The notes beneath the pieces were generated by a model that did not search any database, was not told the origin of the DNA, and saw only the letters and a program-made list of their open reading frames with translations. From positions 1,426,001-1,490,000 of the forward strand of contig CP048838.1 in assembly GCA_012317185.1 (NCBI GenBank): DNA of 64,000 nucleotides. Direction: 5' to 3'. Below are positions 9,301 to 17,924 of this stretch, piece by piece (position 1 is the stretch's first letter; each line of letters begins with the position of its first letter). The stretch is from [Clostridium] innocuum. GTDB lineage: Bacteria > Bacillota_I > Bacilli_A > Erysipelotrichales > Erysipelotrichaceae. The position numbers and the translations under genes were made by a program.

Positions 9301-10663
9301 CATCGTGCATGTTGAGAAAAATTCCAATGAGGTGGCAATGATTGATGCAGCTGGGGGAAGCGGGGGCTCCATCACGCTCTCAAAGCTTATCCGCAACGCC
9401 AGCGGACAGCTCGTTTTGCCGAATGATACCCAGCGCTTTGTTGTTGCGGTAAGTGGTGCGGGAATGCAGACAAGTGTCGTTCTGCAGAAAAGCAACAGCT
9501 GGAAGACCACACTGCGTGATCTGGCAGCGGGAACCTATCAGATTTCTGAACAGAATCCGGGCGGCTATGAGGTGACGTATATTGTAGATGATGCGCAGGA
9601 AAGCTCCACTGCTACGGTGGAGGTCGACCGTGATGCGCACAATGTCAGCATCATCAACGCCCAGCGCAGCAGCTATGGAAAGCTGGAAATCACGAAATTC
9701 ATTAAGCAGGCAAACGGTACGCTGATCCGCCCGGCGGATGGCGACCAGTATGTTGTGGAAATCTATAATATGACGACGATGCGCCGTGTGGAATTGAACT
9801 TCGGTAATTCCTTCACCTATGTGGTTAACGATCTGCTGAAGGGAACCTACAGCATCCGGGAAATCAATAATGATCAGTTCATCACAACCTATCGGGTAAA
9901 CGGGGGAGCGGAAACCGATAGTGCTACCATCACCATGGGGGATGCTGTCAGCAATGTTGTGGAGGTTATCAATGAGCTGATTGTCAACCGCAGTACGATT
10001 GAAGTATTCAAGTATATGCTGGACGATGACGGCAACTATCTGCCGCCAAGTGCTCCGGATACGTTTAGATTCCGCATTCGTGGGGAAGGAATCGATCAGG
10101 TGTATGACCTGAATGTGGATAACAGCTGGCATCAGTCACTGACAACGTATCCAAGCGGTGCCTATGAGGTGCAGGAGCTGGATTCCTCTTATCCGGTACA
10201 GTATCTGATCAATTCGCCGGAGCTTGTGGATGAGGCGAAATTTACCGTACTGCCGGGAACAACCGTAGTGGTTGGTATTATCAACCGTACCAGTGGTGTA
10301 CAGAACGGTTCTATGGAGCTGACCAAGCGGGTTCGCAACGCACAGGGGGAATTGCAGCGTCCGGCGGATTCCCAGTCCTATGTCATGCAGGTGTCCTCCG
10401 ATTCCTTCAACCGTTTTGTGACGCTGGATAAGGACAATGATTTTACGGCGCTGCTGGAAAATCTGCCGTATGAGACTTATCAGATTCAGGAAACCAGTGG
10501 AAATGGAAGCGTCAGCTTTCTTATCAACAATGAAGCGGAAACGACACAGGGCATACTGGAAATCATCAGCGATACAAGGAATGAAGTGACAATAATCAAT
10601 ACAGAAGCACAGGCGTTTTATCGCAGCAATGCGGCAAATACCGTGAAAATTGTAATTGAATAA
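3374..10663 (+). CDS. Giant tandem-repeat protein (about 22 Cna-B/SpaA-like beta modules), 2429 residues
   Basis: The protein has an N-terminal region of about 140 residues followed by about 22 modules of roughly 100 residues. The module plan is GSIxLxKYxR..G.L..P...F.V.V.G...E...L...N.W...L..L..G.YxIxE......VSYxINGG.E...A.V.V......VxIIN, an all-beta pattern like Cna-B/SpaA prealbumin-fold or DUF5979-type domains. No signal peptide, membrane segment, LPXTG or other sorting signal is visible, and the end is short (NTVKIVIE). Modules 2-10 are rich in cysteine, with a recurrent Cys after N-[DNS]-[FW]; the last eight modules (15-22) have none. The start follows AAGGAGGATAAAG. The gene has its own terminator and no evident operon partner. 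Surface, spore-coat or intracellular scaffold roles are all possible. Confidence 0.85.
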   Translation: MSKRLWNVFYRMLPVSLLETAQPCIENASMDIVIEERMRDGSARDIRRMRHVKVCHSQNECCYYDVPIDPATGIGKITISDIQAVQHVIVQTDESGQQMINGDEVDITYLVDEEIQQEDYATVIYTSTTSHRTVRIINQQLGETQLHVVKKLVDMNGDPLEFQRDMAFTLHVMQNGQEQCVTLDASNDFQETICDLLPGYTMVEESGCTGYLTRWRFNDEGETSDGRFDLMPQENELVMINELRADTVLKIEKYIRMENGHLCKPGCGEVYQVRVISDSDDRLIELSEDNDYCAMLCGLLPGYYDINELSDPMEANPVYIVNGREEQCYANVELNDCEQASVMIINSQQNMGLCEGMTSPLRICKFIRSCDGSVSKPSKDLQFMVMVSGCGMNETFNLNASNNFCVDIANLCNGEYIIEEVSCNTDYTTSYVINGGRESTSACIRINGDNAFCVSVINEERNAGKVSICKYVRNEFGDLIKPQKHQCFHVTLSSYFCKRCFELNADNDWCMCFDDLRFGSYEVREDAPCEYEVSYQVNCGRECRHARFVVDDCCENEIRIINSVAKSSCGVLKICKFEETRSGELVKPGRDEEFEVCVESACFKETYLLKAGNNWCVMLEGLAAGEYRITELDSYDYDVSYIVNQQDECDAIVYMDGSNQEVSIINRRRNSGMLKLRGVVRCCNGDMQRPSRGMLLDILVEGRECSEHVCLRAENNWCVILDQLPQGRYRIVQKDNLGYRVSYVIDGNEESFGNVELGQCDVEVLIVNQESDCTGSVRVTKYIEDAQGELFMPCPQDEFRFLLQGQGFSRTYRLCARNDFCVYFDDLMEGSYEISEVDENWNVRYRVNGESCERACFTLGRDDEYIDIINSEQRQGVVTIEKRIRDGNRIVMPDEDAVYRVLLKGKNCHEVYELHAGNDFCICLSNLANQHYELRELGGGKHVYDINGELHESCYFLFEGESMHVTIINEEERCGCMLLEKRIADADGNLVMPSYGESFCAIVESDMCTQKIELNSENDFCVRLYDLPQGHYEVREVPCEGYEVSWLINDLPCASAVVDVCDEDVCITMVNTPCPKGCIRVGALMEEDGVRRDLCPGEEVRVEIVSEHCKETLCLNSRNSFCDELKNLQPGSYTLRVLDAGAVRFEIEECVFEDVVCIELNGECVSVCAVIKQPRRADITVTKCMENGFKERFKPERNDTFRIQLLHDKEKQECVLDRSNDWTATFCRQPNGAYEIRELGNHEVRYQINDECPKDSGYFEVRDEAVNITVLNASEAMAKLHLEAVVKNCEDDLTAPSKDMVFHMQVKGKHMDKTFVLNERNHWHQAVELPQAEYQVIQKEDPQFKELYYLVDDARECDGTIVLCSDVHVQSVNVMKCALGSITLSKYMRDASCGCLKKPQQEEEFEVDVRGEAFHQIITLNSCNRWKETLEHLPMGVYELRELNTTHDVSYIINGGKEVESAVINVEAENVDVKVINEEKQPHEGSIELCKLIRDTEGCYRYPSEQDSFWVRIKGEEETSRVLLNYANHFYASLRNLKDGWYEIIEESGQEGVRYVVNNAAPLARGIVHVMQNANTVNIINPQGTGNTGSITLSKYVEDAQGLLSKPQSGSYRIHVSSPGYNEIFTLSSRNSFTETIGPLPSATYVIDELDHEDVSYIIDGGSQVDRAIVAVNGTAHQVQVINREQVAESGSITMAKYIRQDGMLMRPQKDASYVFLVSGPSYNELITLDASNRWMRVLSDLAAGDYVISETTTMDAVSFIINGGNEVDRGIIHVAGTSNTVQIIDTPQVSGRGSIQLDKYMRRNQNLVRPDEDFISTIHISRPGYNEVFTLNRENNWSLLVDALEDGVYVVDEVDDRYDVSYIVNGASEVNSAIVNVEGNVSTVQIINTVKEVFGSIRIEKFMRVNGKLEQPAQDFVTRVHVSKPGYNEVFTLNAANHWSILVKDLMDGWYVIDEVDSDDQVTYIINGGSEVANGIVHVEKNSNEVAMIDAAGGSGGSITLSKLIRNASGQLVLPNDTQRFVVAVSGAGMQTSVVLQKSNSWKTTLRDLAAGTYQISEQNPGGYEVTYIVDDAQESSTATVEVDRDAHNVSIINAQRSSYGKLEITKFIKQANGTLIRPADGDQYVVEIYNMTTMRRVELNFGNSFTYVVNDLLKGTYSIREINNDQFITTYRVNGGAETDSATITMGDAVSNVVEVINELIVNRSTIEVFKYMLDDDGNYLPPSAPDTFRFRIRGEGIDQVYDLNVDNSWHQSLTTYPSGAYEVQELDSSYPVQYLINSPELVDEAKFTVLPGTTVVVGIINRTSGVQNGSMELTKRVRNAQGELQRPADSQSYVMQVSSDSFNRFVTLDKDNDFTALLENLPYETYQIQETSGNGSVSFLINNEAETTQGILEIISDTRNEVTIINTEAQAFYRSNAANTVKIVIE

Positions 10664-10670
10664 GAAGGGG

Positions 10671-10700
10671 AAAAGACCTTGAAAACAGGTCTTTTCTTTC
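10671..10700 (+). terminator. Terminator of the giant repeat gene
   Basis: AAAAGACCT (10671-10679) pairs with AGGTCTTTT (10687-10695), followed by a T-rich run. Confidence 0.8.
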
Positions 10701-10871
10701 ATTTTGTATACATTTTCTTTCATGTAGTGAAAATAAGCGGTGCAAACTTTTCAATTCCCAAAATAATTACAAAATTCCCTTGAAATCCAACGAAAAATTG
10801 CTTAAAAATCCTAGTAAAATCAAAGATAAAGTTTTATAATAGAGAAGTAAGTTATGCAAGGAGGAAAACAA

Positions 10872-13800
10872 ATGACTAAGAAATTTATGTCAATGGACGG
10901 TAATACTGCAGCCGCACATTGTGCGTATGCATTTACCGAACTATCTGCGATCTACCCGATCACTCCATCTTCACCAATGGCTGAGGTTGTTGATCAGTGG
11001 GCTACACAGGGTCGCAAGAATATTTTTGACAGTGTTGTAAAAGTTGCTGAACTTCAGTCCGAAGGTGGAGCAGCTGGTGCAGTACATGGTGCTTTACAGG
11101 CAGGATCTCTGGCTACAACCTTCACGGCTTCTCAGGGTCTGCTGCTGATGATTCCAAACATCTACAAGATGGTTGGTGAGTGTCTGCCAGGCGTTATCCA
11201 CGTTGCAGCTCGTGCACTTGCTACAAGAGCACTGAACATCTTCGGTGACCATGAAGACATATATGCATGCCGCCAGAGCGGTGTATGTATGCTGGCTTCC
11301 CATTCTGTACAGGAAGCTATGGATCTGGCTGGTGTAGCTCATTTGGCTGCAATCAAGGGGTCCGTACCATTCATGCACTTCTTCGATGGATTCCGTACAT
11401 CTCACGAAATTCAGAAAATCGAAGTTATGGATACAGATGTATTCAAGGAACTGGTTGACAAGGAAGCTCTTGCTAAATTCCGCAAGAACGCTTTAAATCC
11501 TCACACAAACCCGGTAACACGCGGTGGTGCTGAGAACGACGACATCTTCTTCCAGGGTGTGGAAGCAAGAAACAAACACTTCGATGCAATTCCTGACATC
11601 GTTGCTGACTACATGAAGAAAATCAGTGAAATCACTGGTCGTGAATATGCACCGTTTACTTACTATGGTGCAAGTGATGCAGAACGTGTAATCGTTGCTA
11701 TGGGCTCTGTAACAGAGGCTGCTAAAGAAACAATCGATGCGCTGACTGCTGCCGGAGAAAAGGTTGGTATGATCAAGGTTCACCTGTACCGTCCGTTCTC
11801 TGTAAAATACCTACTGGCTGTACTGCCGGAAACAGTTAAGAAAATTGCTGTACTGGATCGTACAAAGGAAACAGGATCCATGGGAGAGCCTCTGTATCTT
11901 GACATCCTGTCTGCACTGAAGGACAAAGACATCGAAATCATCGGTGGACGTTACGGTATGGGGTCCAAGGATACACAGCCTTACCACATCAAAGCTGTCT
12001 TTGATGAACTGAAGAAGGATGAAATGAAGAACAGCTTTACCATCGGTATCGTTGATGACGTTACCAACCTGAGCCTGGAAGCAGATTCCAACTTCCACGT
12101 TCCAGCTGACTACACTTCTTGCTTATTCTGGGGACTGGGATCAGACGGTACGGTTTCTGCAAACAAATCCACTGTCAAGATCATCGGTGACAATACAGAT
12201 CAGTATGCACAGGCTTACTTTGCATATGACTCTAAAAAAGCCGGTGGTGTTACCCGTTCTCACCTGCGTTTTGGAAACTCTCCAATCCGTTCCACTTACT
12301 ATATCGGTAACGCAGACTTCATTTCCTGCTCACTGGATGCTTACATGTTCAAATATGACATGGCGAAAGATATCAAGGAAGGCGGAAGCTTCCTGTTGAA
12401 TACTACCTTCTCCAAGGAAGAAATCGTTGAGCACATGCCGAACCGTATGAAGGCGCAGCTTGCTAAAAAGCATGCAAAATTCTACATCATCAACGCAACT
12501 AAAATCGCTCAGGAAATCGGTATGGGACGTAGAACCAACACGATTCTGCAGTCTGCATTCTTCGCACTGAATGAGCAGATTATGCCATACGATACAGCTG
12601 TTGAGCTGATGAAGGCAGCAGCAAAGAAATCCTACTCCAAGAAGGGTGATGCTGTTGTACAGCTGAACTACAAGGCAATCGATGCTGGTAAAGCCGGAAT
12701 CGAAGAAATTACGGTGGATGCAGCTTGGGCTGATCTTCCATTTGATTCCAGCCGTAAGCTGACTGGTGACGAATATTTCGATAACCATGTTGCAGTAATC
12801 AACGGTCTGGAGGGCTATGATATGCCTGTCAGCGCATTCACAGGAGACTTCCTGCTGGATGGCTCTATCCGTAACAACGTAGCATTTGAAGAAAAACGTA
12901 CCATTGCAGTACAGGTACCTACATGGCACCCGGAAAACTGTATCCAGTGCGGTATCTGTAGCTTTGTATGTCCGCATGCAACAATTCGTCCGTTCCTGTT
13001 AACAGAGGAAGAGGTTGCTGCAGCACCTATGGAATTTGAAACAATTACACCAATGGGTAAGGGTGTTGAAAACCTGAAATATCGTATCCAGGTTACTCCT
13101 GCAAACTGTGTAGGCTGTGGTCTGTGTGCGGTTGAGTGTCCTGGTAAAGCCGGTAACAAGGCTCTGGAAATGGTTGACATCAACGAAAAGCTTGGTGAAG
13201 AACCACTGGCAGATTACCTGTTCAAGCATACAGAATACAAGACTGAATTCTTCCCTGCTGATACCGTTAAGGGATCTCAGTTCATGATGCCTTACTTCGA
13301 AGTAAGCGGAGCTTGCCCTGGCTGTGGTGAAACTCCATACTATAAGCTGGTATCTCAGCTGTTCGGTCATGACATGCTGGTTGCGAATGCAACAGGATGC
13401 TCTATGATCTACTGTTCTTCTACTCCTTCCACTCCATTCGTAAATGACAGCAATGGTGAGGGTGTTGCATGGGCGAACTCTCTGTTCGAAGACAATGCGG
13501 AATTCGGATATGGTATGGCTCTGGCACAGAACTATAAGGAATCAAGAATCCTGAAGACAATGGAAGACAACATGGAAAATGTTGAGCCTGCTCTGAAGGA
13601 AGCATTTGCTAAATATCTGGAAGTACACGGTGACCGTGATGCGGAAAGAGAAATCGCTCCGACAATCAAGGAACTGGCTGCTAAATCTGATATCGCTATG
13701 GTAAAAGAACTGGCAGATGTTGACCTGGTTTCCAAATCTATCTGGATCGTCGGTGGTGACGGATGGGCTTATGACATCGGTTACGGCGGATTAGACCACG

Positions 13801-14378
13801 TACTGGCAAACAACCTGAACGTGAATGTTCTGGTTCTGGATACTGAGGTTTACTCCAACACTGGTGGACAGTCCTCCAAATCCAGCCAGGCTGCATCTAT
13901 CGCCAAGTTCGCTGCAGGTGGTAAGACAACTGCGAAGAAGGACCTGGGACAGATCGCTATGGCATACGGACACGTATATGTAGCTGCAATCTCTATGGGA
14001 GCAAATAAAAACCAGACACTGAAAGCACTGAAGGAAGCAGAAAGCTATGATGGACCATCTCTGATCCTGGCTTACTCTCCATGTGCGGAGCACGGTATCA
14101 AGGGCGGACTTGCTAACCACCAGAGAACACAGGCAAAAGCTGTTGAGTGCGGATACTTCGATCTGTATCGTTATGACCCAAGAAAAGAAACTCCTCTGAC
14201 AATCGACTCCAAGGAGCCTGATTACGAGAAGATGCTGGACTTCATGATGACAGAAACTCGTTACAGCCAGCTGCCTAAGGTAAAAGGTGAAACAGCGTAC
14301 GAAATGTTTGAGAAAACAAAGAAGGACGCTATGAAACGTCATAAGAGATTACTTGCAATCGCAAAAGAAGAAATGTAA
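10872..14378 (+). CDS. nifJ: Pyruvate:ferredoxin (flavodoxin) oxidoreductase
   Basis: This cytoplasmic enzyme oxidises pyruvate and CoA to acetyl-CoA and CO2 and reduces ferredoxin or flavodoxin. At 1168 residues it is the usual single-chain length. The N-terminal part has the YPITPSSPMAE motif of the pyrimidine-binding domain. Two 4Fe-4S clusters lie in the middle (CIQCGICSFVCP and CVGCGLCAVECP, residues ~695-760), and the thiamine-diphosphate domain shows CPGCGE and GGDGWAYDIGYGG. ATG 10872 is preferred because AAGGAGG ends seven or eight bases upstream; an ATG 18 bases earlier precedes that site. TATAAT at 10835-10840 is a likely -10. Codon use looks highly optimised. It is a single-gene unit with a terminator at 14391. 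Confidence 0.97.
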   Translation: MTKKFMSMDGNTAAAHCAYAFTELSAIYPITPSSPMAEVVDQWATQGRKNIFDSVVKVAELQSEGGAAGAVHGALQAGSLATTFTASQGLLLMIPNIYKMVGECLPGVIHVAARALATRALNIFGDHEDIYACRQSGVCMLASHSVQEAMDLAGVAHLAAIKGSVPFMHFFDGFRTSHEIQKIEVMDTDVFKELVDKEALAKFRKNALNPHTNPVTRGGAENDDIFFQGVEARNKHFDAIPDIVADYMKKISEITGREYAPFTYYGASDAERVIVAMGSVTEAAKETIDALTAAGEKVGMIKVHLYRPFSVKYLLAVLPETVKKIAVLDRTKETGSMGEPLYLDILSALKDKDIEIIGGRYGMGSKDTQPYHIKAVFDELKKDEMKNSFTIGIVDDVTNLSLEADSNFHVPADYTSCLFWGLGSDGTVSANKSTVKIIGDNTDQYAQAYFAYDSKKAGGVTRSHLRFGNSPIRSTYYIGNADFISCSLDAYMFKYDMAKDIKEGGSFLLNTTFSKEEIVEHMPNRMKAQLAKKHAKFYIINATKIAQEIGMGRRTNTILQSAFFALNEQIMPYDTAVELMKAAAKKSYSKKGDAVVQLNYKAIDAGKAGIEEITVDAAWADLPFDSSRKLTGDEYFDNHVAVINGLEGYDMPVSAFTGDFLLDGSIRNNVAFEEKRTIAVQVPTWHPENCIQCGICSFVCPHATIRPFLLTEEEVAAAPMEFETITPMGKGVENLKYRIQVTPANCVGCGLCAVECPGKAGNKALEMVDINEKLGEEPLADYLFKHTEYKTEFFPADTVKGSQFMMPYFEVSGACPGCGETPYYKLVSQLFGHDMLVANATGCSMIYCSSTPSTPFVNDSNGEGVAWANSLFEDNAEFGYGMALAQNYKESRILKTMEDNMENVEPALKEAFAKYLEVHGDRDAEREIAPTIKELAAKSDIAMVKELADVDLVSKSIWIVGGDGWAYDIGYGGLDHVLANNLNVNVLVLDTEVYSNTGGQSSKSSQAASIAKFAAGGKTTAKKDLGQIAMAYGHVYVAAISMGANKNQTLKALKEAESYDGPSLILAYSPCAEHGIKGGLANHQRTQAKAVECGYFDLYRYDPRKETPLTIDSKEPDYEKMLDFMMTETRYSQLPKVKGETAYEMFEKTKKDAMKRHKRLLAIAKEEM

Positions 14379-14390
14379 GAAATCATAAAA

Positions 14391-14418
14391 AGGATTGGAT
14401 ACGTCCAGTCCTTTTTTT
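14391..14418 (+). terminator. Terminator after nifJ
   Basis: AGGATTGGA pairs with TCCAGTCCT around a four-base loop (one G-U pair), followed by seven T. Confidence 0.8.
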
Positions 14419-14439
14419 CAAAAGAAAGAGGGGATGCAC

Positions 14440-15651
14440 ATGAAACTGCCTTTTCGTGATAAAGACGTTATACGATCCATACGACCCTGGATTTACCTGA
14501 GTACCTATATTCTTCTGCTTGGATTTCTCCTTGTGCATCTGCAGGACTTGAAAAACGGCTTTGATTTTGTATTATCCGTGTTTAAATCCCTGCTGTATGC
14601 CATTGTCTTTGCCTATGTTTTAAATCTGCCAATGAAGCATATTGAGGGCTTTCTGCTTCGCCATACAAAGCAGGATTCCTTTCTCCAAAAGAAAAAACGT
14701 GTCATTTCCATGATACTCACGTTTCTGCTTGCTCTGATTTTAATCATTCTTATCAGCAGTATCATCCTGCCTAGCATTATCGATTCTCTCATATCCCTTA
14801 TGGAAAATCTAACCTCCTTCTTTACGAATATTGTGAAGAATATCGATGAGGTGCTGGCATATTTCCATATTGATTATCGAATCGAGAATATTACACAGGT
14901 TGAGCAGTTCATTCAGATGCCATGGGAGAAAATCGTTACCAACGTAATCAATCTGCTGTCCGGCAGTGCCAGCGGGATTTTATCAAGCGCTACCGGCTTT
15001 GTTTCCAGCTTTGCTGTCGGCTTTACGGGCTTTATGTTCTCCTTGTATCTGCTTAGCGGGAAAGAAAACTTCATACGCCAGATGCGCAAGGTGACAGCGG
15101 CCTTTCTCGGATATGGAAATTCAAAGATCGTTTTCCGCTATGCTGCACGTGTAAACCGGATATTTTCCAGCTTTATCGGCGGGCAGCTGACGGAGGCCTG
15201 TATTTTGTGGGTTTTGTATTATATCTTCATGCGGCTGTTTCAATTCCCGTATCCGGAGCTCATCTGTACACTGATTGCCGTTTGTTCCATGGTTCCGGTA
15301 TTCGGCTCCATGTTTGCTATGAGTGTCGGAGCGATTATGATGCTGTCCAAGGATCCCTTACAGAGTGTATGGTTTATCATATTCTATCAGATACTCAGCT
15401 ACTTTGAGGATAATGTCATTTATCCCCGTGTGGTTGGCAATTCCGTGGGACTCCCCGGTCTCTGGGTGCTGCTTAGTATTTTTGTTTTCGGGGATCTGTG
15501 GGGTGTCTTCGGTATGATTATGGCAGTACCGACAACAGCATGTCTGTATGTTTTCTTTACGGAATATGTGAATCACCGTTTGCGAAAGCAGAGGCTGATT
15601 GTAACAGAGAAAACCGTGTATCAGGAGGATGAAGAGGAGCATTCTGCATAA
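14440..15651 (+). CDS. AI-2E family (UPF0118/PerM-like) membrane exporter
   Basis: This 403-residue integral membrane protein has a typical family layout: two early helices (residues ~15-60), a third after KKKRVIS, a soluble stretch of about 60 residues (SLMENLTSFFTNIVKNID...), then a block of helices with the conserved pattern IGGQLTEACILWVLYYIFMRL and the late DNVIYPRVVGNSVGLPGLWVLLSI. Members are proposed exporters or ion/proton antiporters; the substrate is unknown here. The ATG at 14440 is preferred because AGAGGGG lies seven bases upstream and earlier in-frame starts fall inside the nifJ terminator. Confidence 0.88.
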   Translation: MKLPFRDKDVIRSIRPWIYLSTYILLLGFLLVHLQDLKNGFDFVLSVFKSLLYAIVFAYVLNLPMKHIEGFLLRHTKQDSFLQKKKRVISMILTFLLALILIILISSIILPSIIDSLISLMENLTSFFTNIVKNIDEVLAYFHIDYRIENITQVEQFIQMPWEKIVTNVINLLSGSASGILSSATGFVSSFAVGFTGFMFSLYLLSGKENFIRQMRKVTAAFLGYGNSKIVFRYAARVNRIFSSFIGGQLTEACILWVLYYIFMRLFQFPYPELICTLIAVCSMVPVFGSMFAMSVGAIMMLSKDPLQSVWFIIFYQILSYFEDNVIYPRVVGNSVGLPGLWVLLSIFVFGDLWGVFGMIMAVPTTACLYVFFTEYVNHRLRKQRLIVTEKTVYQEDEEEHSA

Positions 15652-15762
15652 GATAAGGTTTGTGGAATCGGTATGCAAATCATCTCATTTCCGTCACGCA
15701 AAAGGTAGGAATTTCCTGATTTATCTGCTATAATTACATCAGTTTGAAAGTCAGGTGACACG

Positions 15763-16512
15763 GTGGCAAAGCAAAGAAAGAAAAAAAGAGGAATTAATCC
15801 GATTCGACTGCTGATCGTAGTTGCGATGGAGTTTCTGGTCATACTGGGGCTGCTGATCATATGCGTGAAGGTTTTTCCGGACAATCCTATCCTTGCGCCT
15901 TTGTTCAGTAAAAAGGCAGAGACACCCGTTGTTGTTCTTGATGCCGGACATGGCGGCTATGATGCGGGTAGTACCTTTGAAGAGCTGTATGAAAAGGATG
16001 TTACACTTGCTCTAGTTAAGGATATCGGTGCTCGATTGGAAGCAAACGGCTATCCTGTTCTGTATACGAGACAGAGTGATGCTGTATCCTGGCCGGCGAA
16101 TGAGATTGAAGATCTCAGCGAACGTGTCCGTATCTCCAATGAAAGTGATGCCCGTCTGTTTGTTTCTATACATACCAATGCGGCAGAAGTGGTAAATGGC
16201 TCCTATGGCTATGAAATCTGGGGGAAAATGAAGGAGCCGAGGGTGAAGGCTCTGTCGGAAAATATTTTAAAGGAGCTGGATTCTCTGGGCTATTCTCAGA
16301 ATCGGGGCATGAAGGATCAGGATCTGTCTCCAATTCAGGTGCTGCAAAATAATAAGCTGCCCTCCATTCTGATAGAAGCCGGCTTTCTCGCCAGTGAGAA
16401 CGACCGTCTGTATCTGATCGATGATGCAAAACGGAAGGTTTTTGCGGATAAAATAGCGGATGGCATTATCAAGACATTGGAGGATGAAAAGAAATCGGAT
16501 AGCAATCCATGA
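15763..16512 (+). CDS. N-acetylmuramoyl-L-alanine amidase (Amidase_3), membrane-anchored, CwlD-like
   Basis: The 249-residue protein has a basic N-terminus (KQRKKKRGINP), one membrane anchor at about residues 16-40, and a catalytic zinc domain outside the cell. The zinc and catalytic motifs are visible: VVLDAGHGGYDAG, the Glu in LYEKDVTLAL, FVSIHTNA, and the late Glu in SILIEAGFLAS. It should cleave the amide bond between muramic acid and L-Ala in peptidoglycan; the single-domain anchored form resembles CwlD. The start is GTG after CAGGTGACAC. It is monocistronic with a terminator at 16530. Confidence 0.9.
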   Translation: MAKQRKKKRGINPIRLLIVVAMEFLVILGLLIICVKVFPDNPILAPLFSKKAETPVVVLDAGHGGYDAGSTFEELYEKDVTLALVKDIGARLEANGYPVLYTRQSDAVSWPANEIEDLSERVRISNESDARLFVSIHTNAAEVVNGSYGYEIWGKMKEPRVKALSENILKELDSLGYSQNRGMKDQDLSPIQVLQNNKLPSILIEAGFLASENDRLYLIDDAKRKVFADKIADGIIKTLEDEKKSDSNP

Positions 16513-16529
16513 AGCGTGGAGTAAATCCC

Positions 16530-16549
16530 GCAATCGTGGATTGCTTTTT
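16530..16549 (+). terminator. Terminator after the amidase
   Basis: GCAATC-GTG-GATTGC hairpin followed by TTTTT. The stem is short. Confidence 0.6.
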
Positions 16550-16591
16550 ATATGGAATTTCGTCATACTATAGATAAAGGAGGGATGGTGT

Positions 16592-17800
16592 ATGAACAAA
16601 GAGCAATTTGCGGAAAAGATTATAAAGCTGCGCAAAAAGAAGGGGTACACGCAGGCACAGCTTGCAGAGCTGCTGAATGTCAGTAATAAGGCAGTTTCAC
16701 GATGGGAAACGGCTGAGGGGTATCCCGACATTACATTACTGAAGCCGCTGAGCGAGGCATTGGGAATCAGCTGTGATGAGCTTCTCGGTGATACGGAAAG
16801 CTACAGTGATTTGTCGCGCTATGATTTACAGCGCTATCTTCCCTATGCACTAACTCTGCTTGCATTGCTGCTGTATTATGTGTTTTTAAAGCTTCAGATA
16901 TCCCAACTGCTTTCCTTTGCGGCTTTTTTAGGCATGATGATCTTCAGCTTTGTACTCATGATTCAGCATACGGATAAAAAGGGACTTCCTGCGCTGACCC
17001 GCTGGAATCTGCTGCTGGCTTATTTCCCGCTTGTTTCCGTCCTGCAATATGTGTATATCCTATACCTGTTTCTGCAATTCGGTTTTTCCAGTTTGCTGGA
17101 TGTGATGGCGATGCAGACGGAAGAGGTATTCAATCCTTACAGCCTTCTCGTGAACGGATTTGAAACCGGCATTACCATATATCTGCTGATGTATGTGGCT
17201 GCCTTTCTTTTGCTTGTGGCAGTGTATGGCTTTTTACGGCATACGTTCATTATGCGCTATGATATTGGCTGGAACGCCCTGCATAAAAGAGTACATGTAA
17301 AAGAACAGGAGGAAAAGAATATCCTGTTTCGCAGATGGTCAAGTAAGGGGGAAGCTATTTTACGTATTATGATGCCGCTGGCAGCCGCTGTGACACTGAC
17401 AGTTATATTTCTTCTGCTGTATCAGGAATATCGTTCACTGATTGATCAATTCCATAATTCAGTACCTCCGGATTATTCCGGCAATGACTATGCGCTGACA
17501 GTATCTACCGAGCAGTTGCGTGTGTGCAGAGGAAGGCTGCTGTTGATTTTGGGTGGCTCCTGTCTGTTACAGCTGCTTGCGATTATGAAAAGCAAAAGAG
17601 TGCTGTATTACATTTCCAATGTCAGTCTGTTGTTCCTATACGGCGTGATTACGCTTTTGTTCACAACGATTGTAGACCGTTTCTATATAAAGCTTCCATT
17701 TGCATTTGCAATAACGGCGGGTATCGGCATGATCATGTGGTATTGCCGCGATATCCTGCAGAAAAAAGGAAAACATGGGACAGGGAATAAAAAAATATAG
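16592..17800 (+). CDS. XRE-family regulator with a C-terminal membrane domain
   Basis: The 402-residue protein begins with a classic XRE helix-turn-helix (residues ~6-60: KLRKKKGYTQAQLAELLNVSNKAVSRWETAEGYPDITLLKPLSEALGIS). The remainder is hydrophobic, with about seven or eight membrane segments and a charged cytoplasmic loop near residues 225-250 (KRVHVKEQEEKNILFRR). Such membrane-tethered regulators are common in Erysipelotrichia; signal and targets are unknown. The start follows AAGGAGGGATGGTGT. It converges on the 139-residue membrane gene and shares a bidirectional terminator with it. Confidence 0.88.
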   Translation: MNKEQFAEKIIKLRKKKGYTQAQLAELLNVSNKAVSRWETAEGYPDITLLKPLSEALGISCDELLGDTESYSDLSRYDLQRYLPYALTLLALLLYYVFLKLQISQLLSFAAFLGMMIFSFVLMIQHTDKKGLPALTRWNLLLAYFPLVSVLQYVYILYLFLQFGFSSLLDVMAMQTEEVFNPYSLLVNGFETGITIYLLMYVAAFLLLVAVYGFLRHTFIMRYDIGWNALHKRVHVKEQEEKNILFRRWSSKGEAILRIMMPLAAAVTLTVIFLLLYQEYRSLIDQFHNSVPPDYSGNDYALTVSTEQLRVCRGRLLLILGGSCLLQLLAIMKSKRVLYYISNVSLLFLYGVITLLFTTIVDRFYIKLPFAFAITAGIGMIMWYCRDILQKKGKHGTGNKKI

Positions 17801-17857
17801 AAAAACATAATATCCAGCGGCTGTCTCACTTGCGGTGGCTTGGAAATAAAAGAAATT

Positions 17858-17898
17858 AAAACGATCAATCTCACTTTACAGTCGTCATTGATCGTTTT
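17858..17898. terminator. Bidirectional terminator between convergent genes
   Basis: AAAACGATCAAT (17858-17869) pairs perfectly with ATTGATCGTTTT (17887-17898). The A and T runs at the ends suit termination on both strands. Confidence 0.8.
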
Positions 17899-17924
17899 AC
17901 GTTTATACAGTCTATTGATATTAA

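Noticed and set aside
3374..10663. Sortase-anchored adhesin or pilin
   Set aside because: The modules look Cna-B/SpaA-like, but no signal peptide, LPXTG-type motif or C-terminal membrane anchor is present.
14395..14439. Earlier in-frame start for the AI-2E-type exporter
   Set aside because: That start lies inside the nifJ terminator hairpin and has no ribosome binding site.
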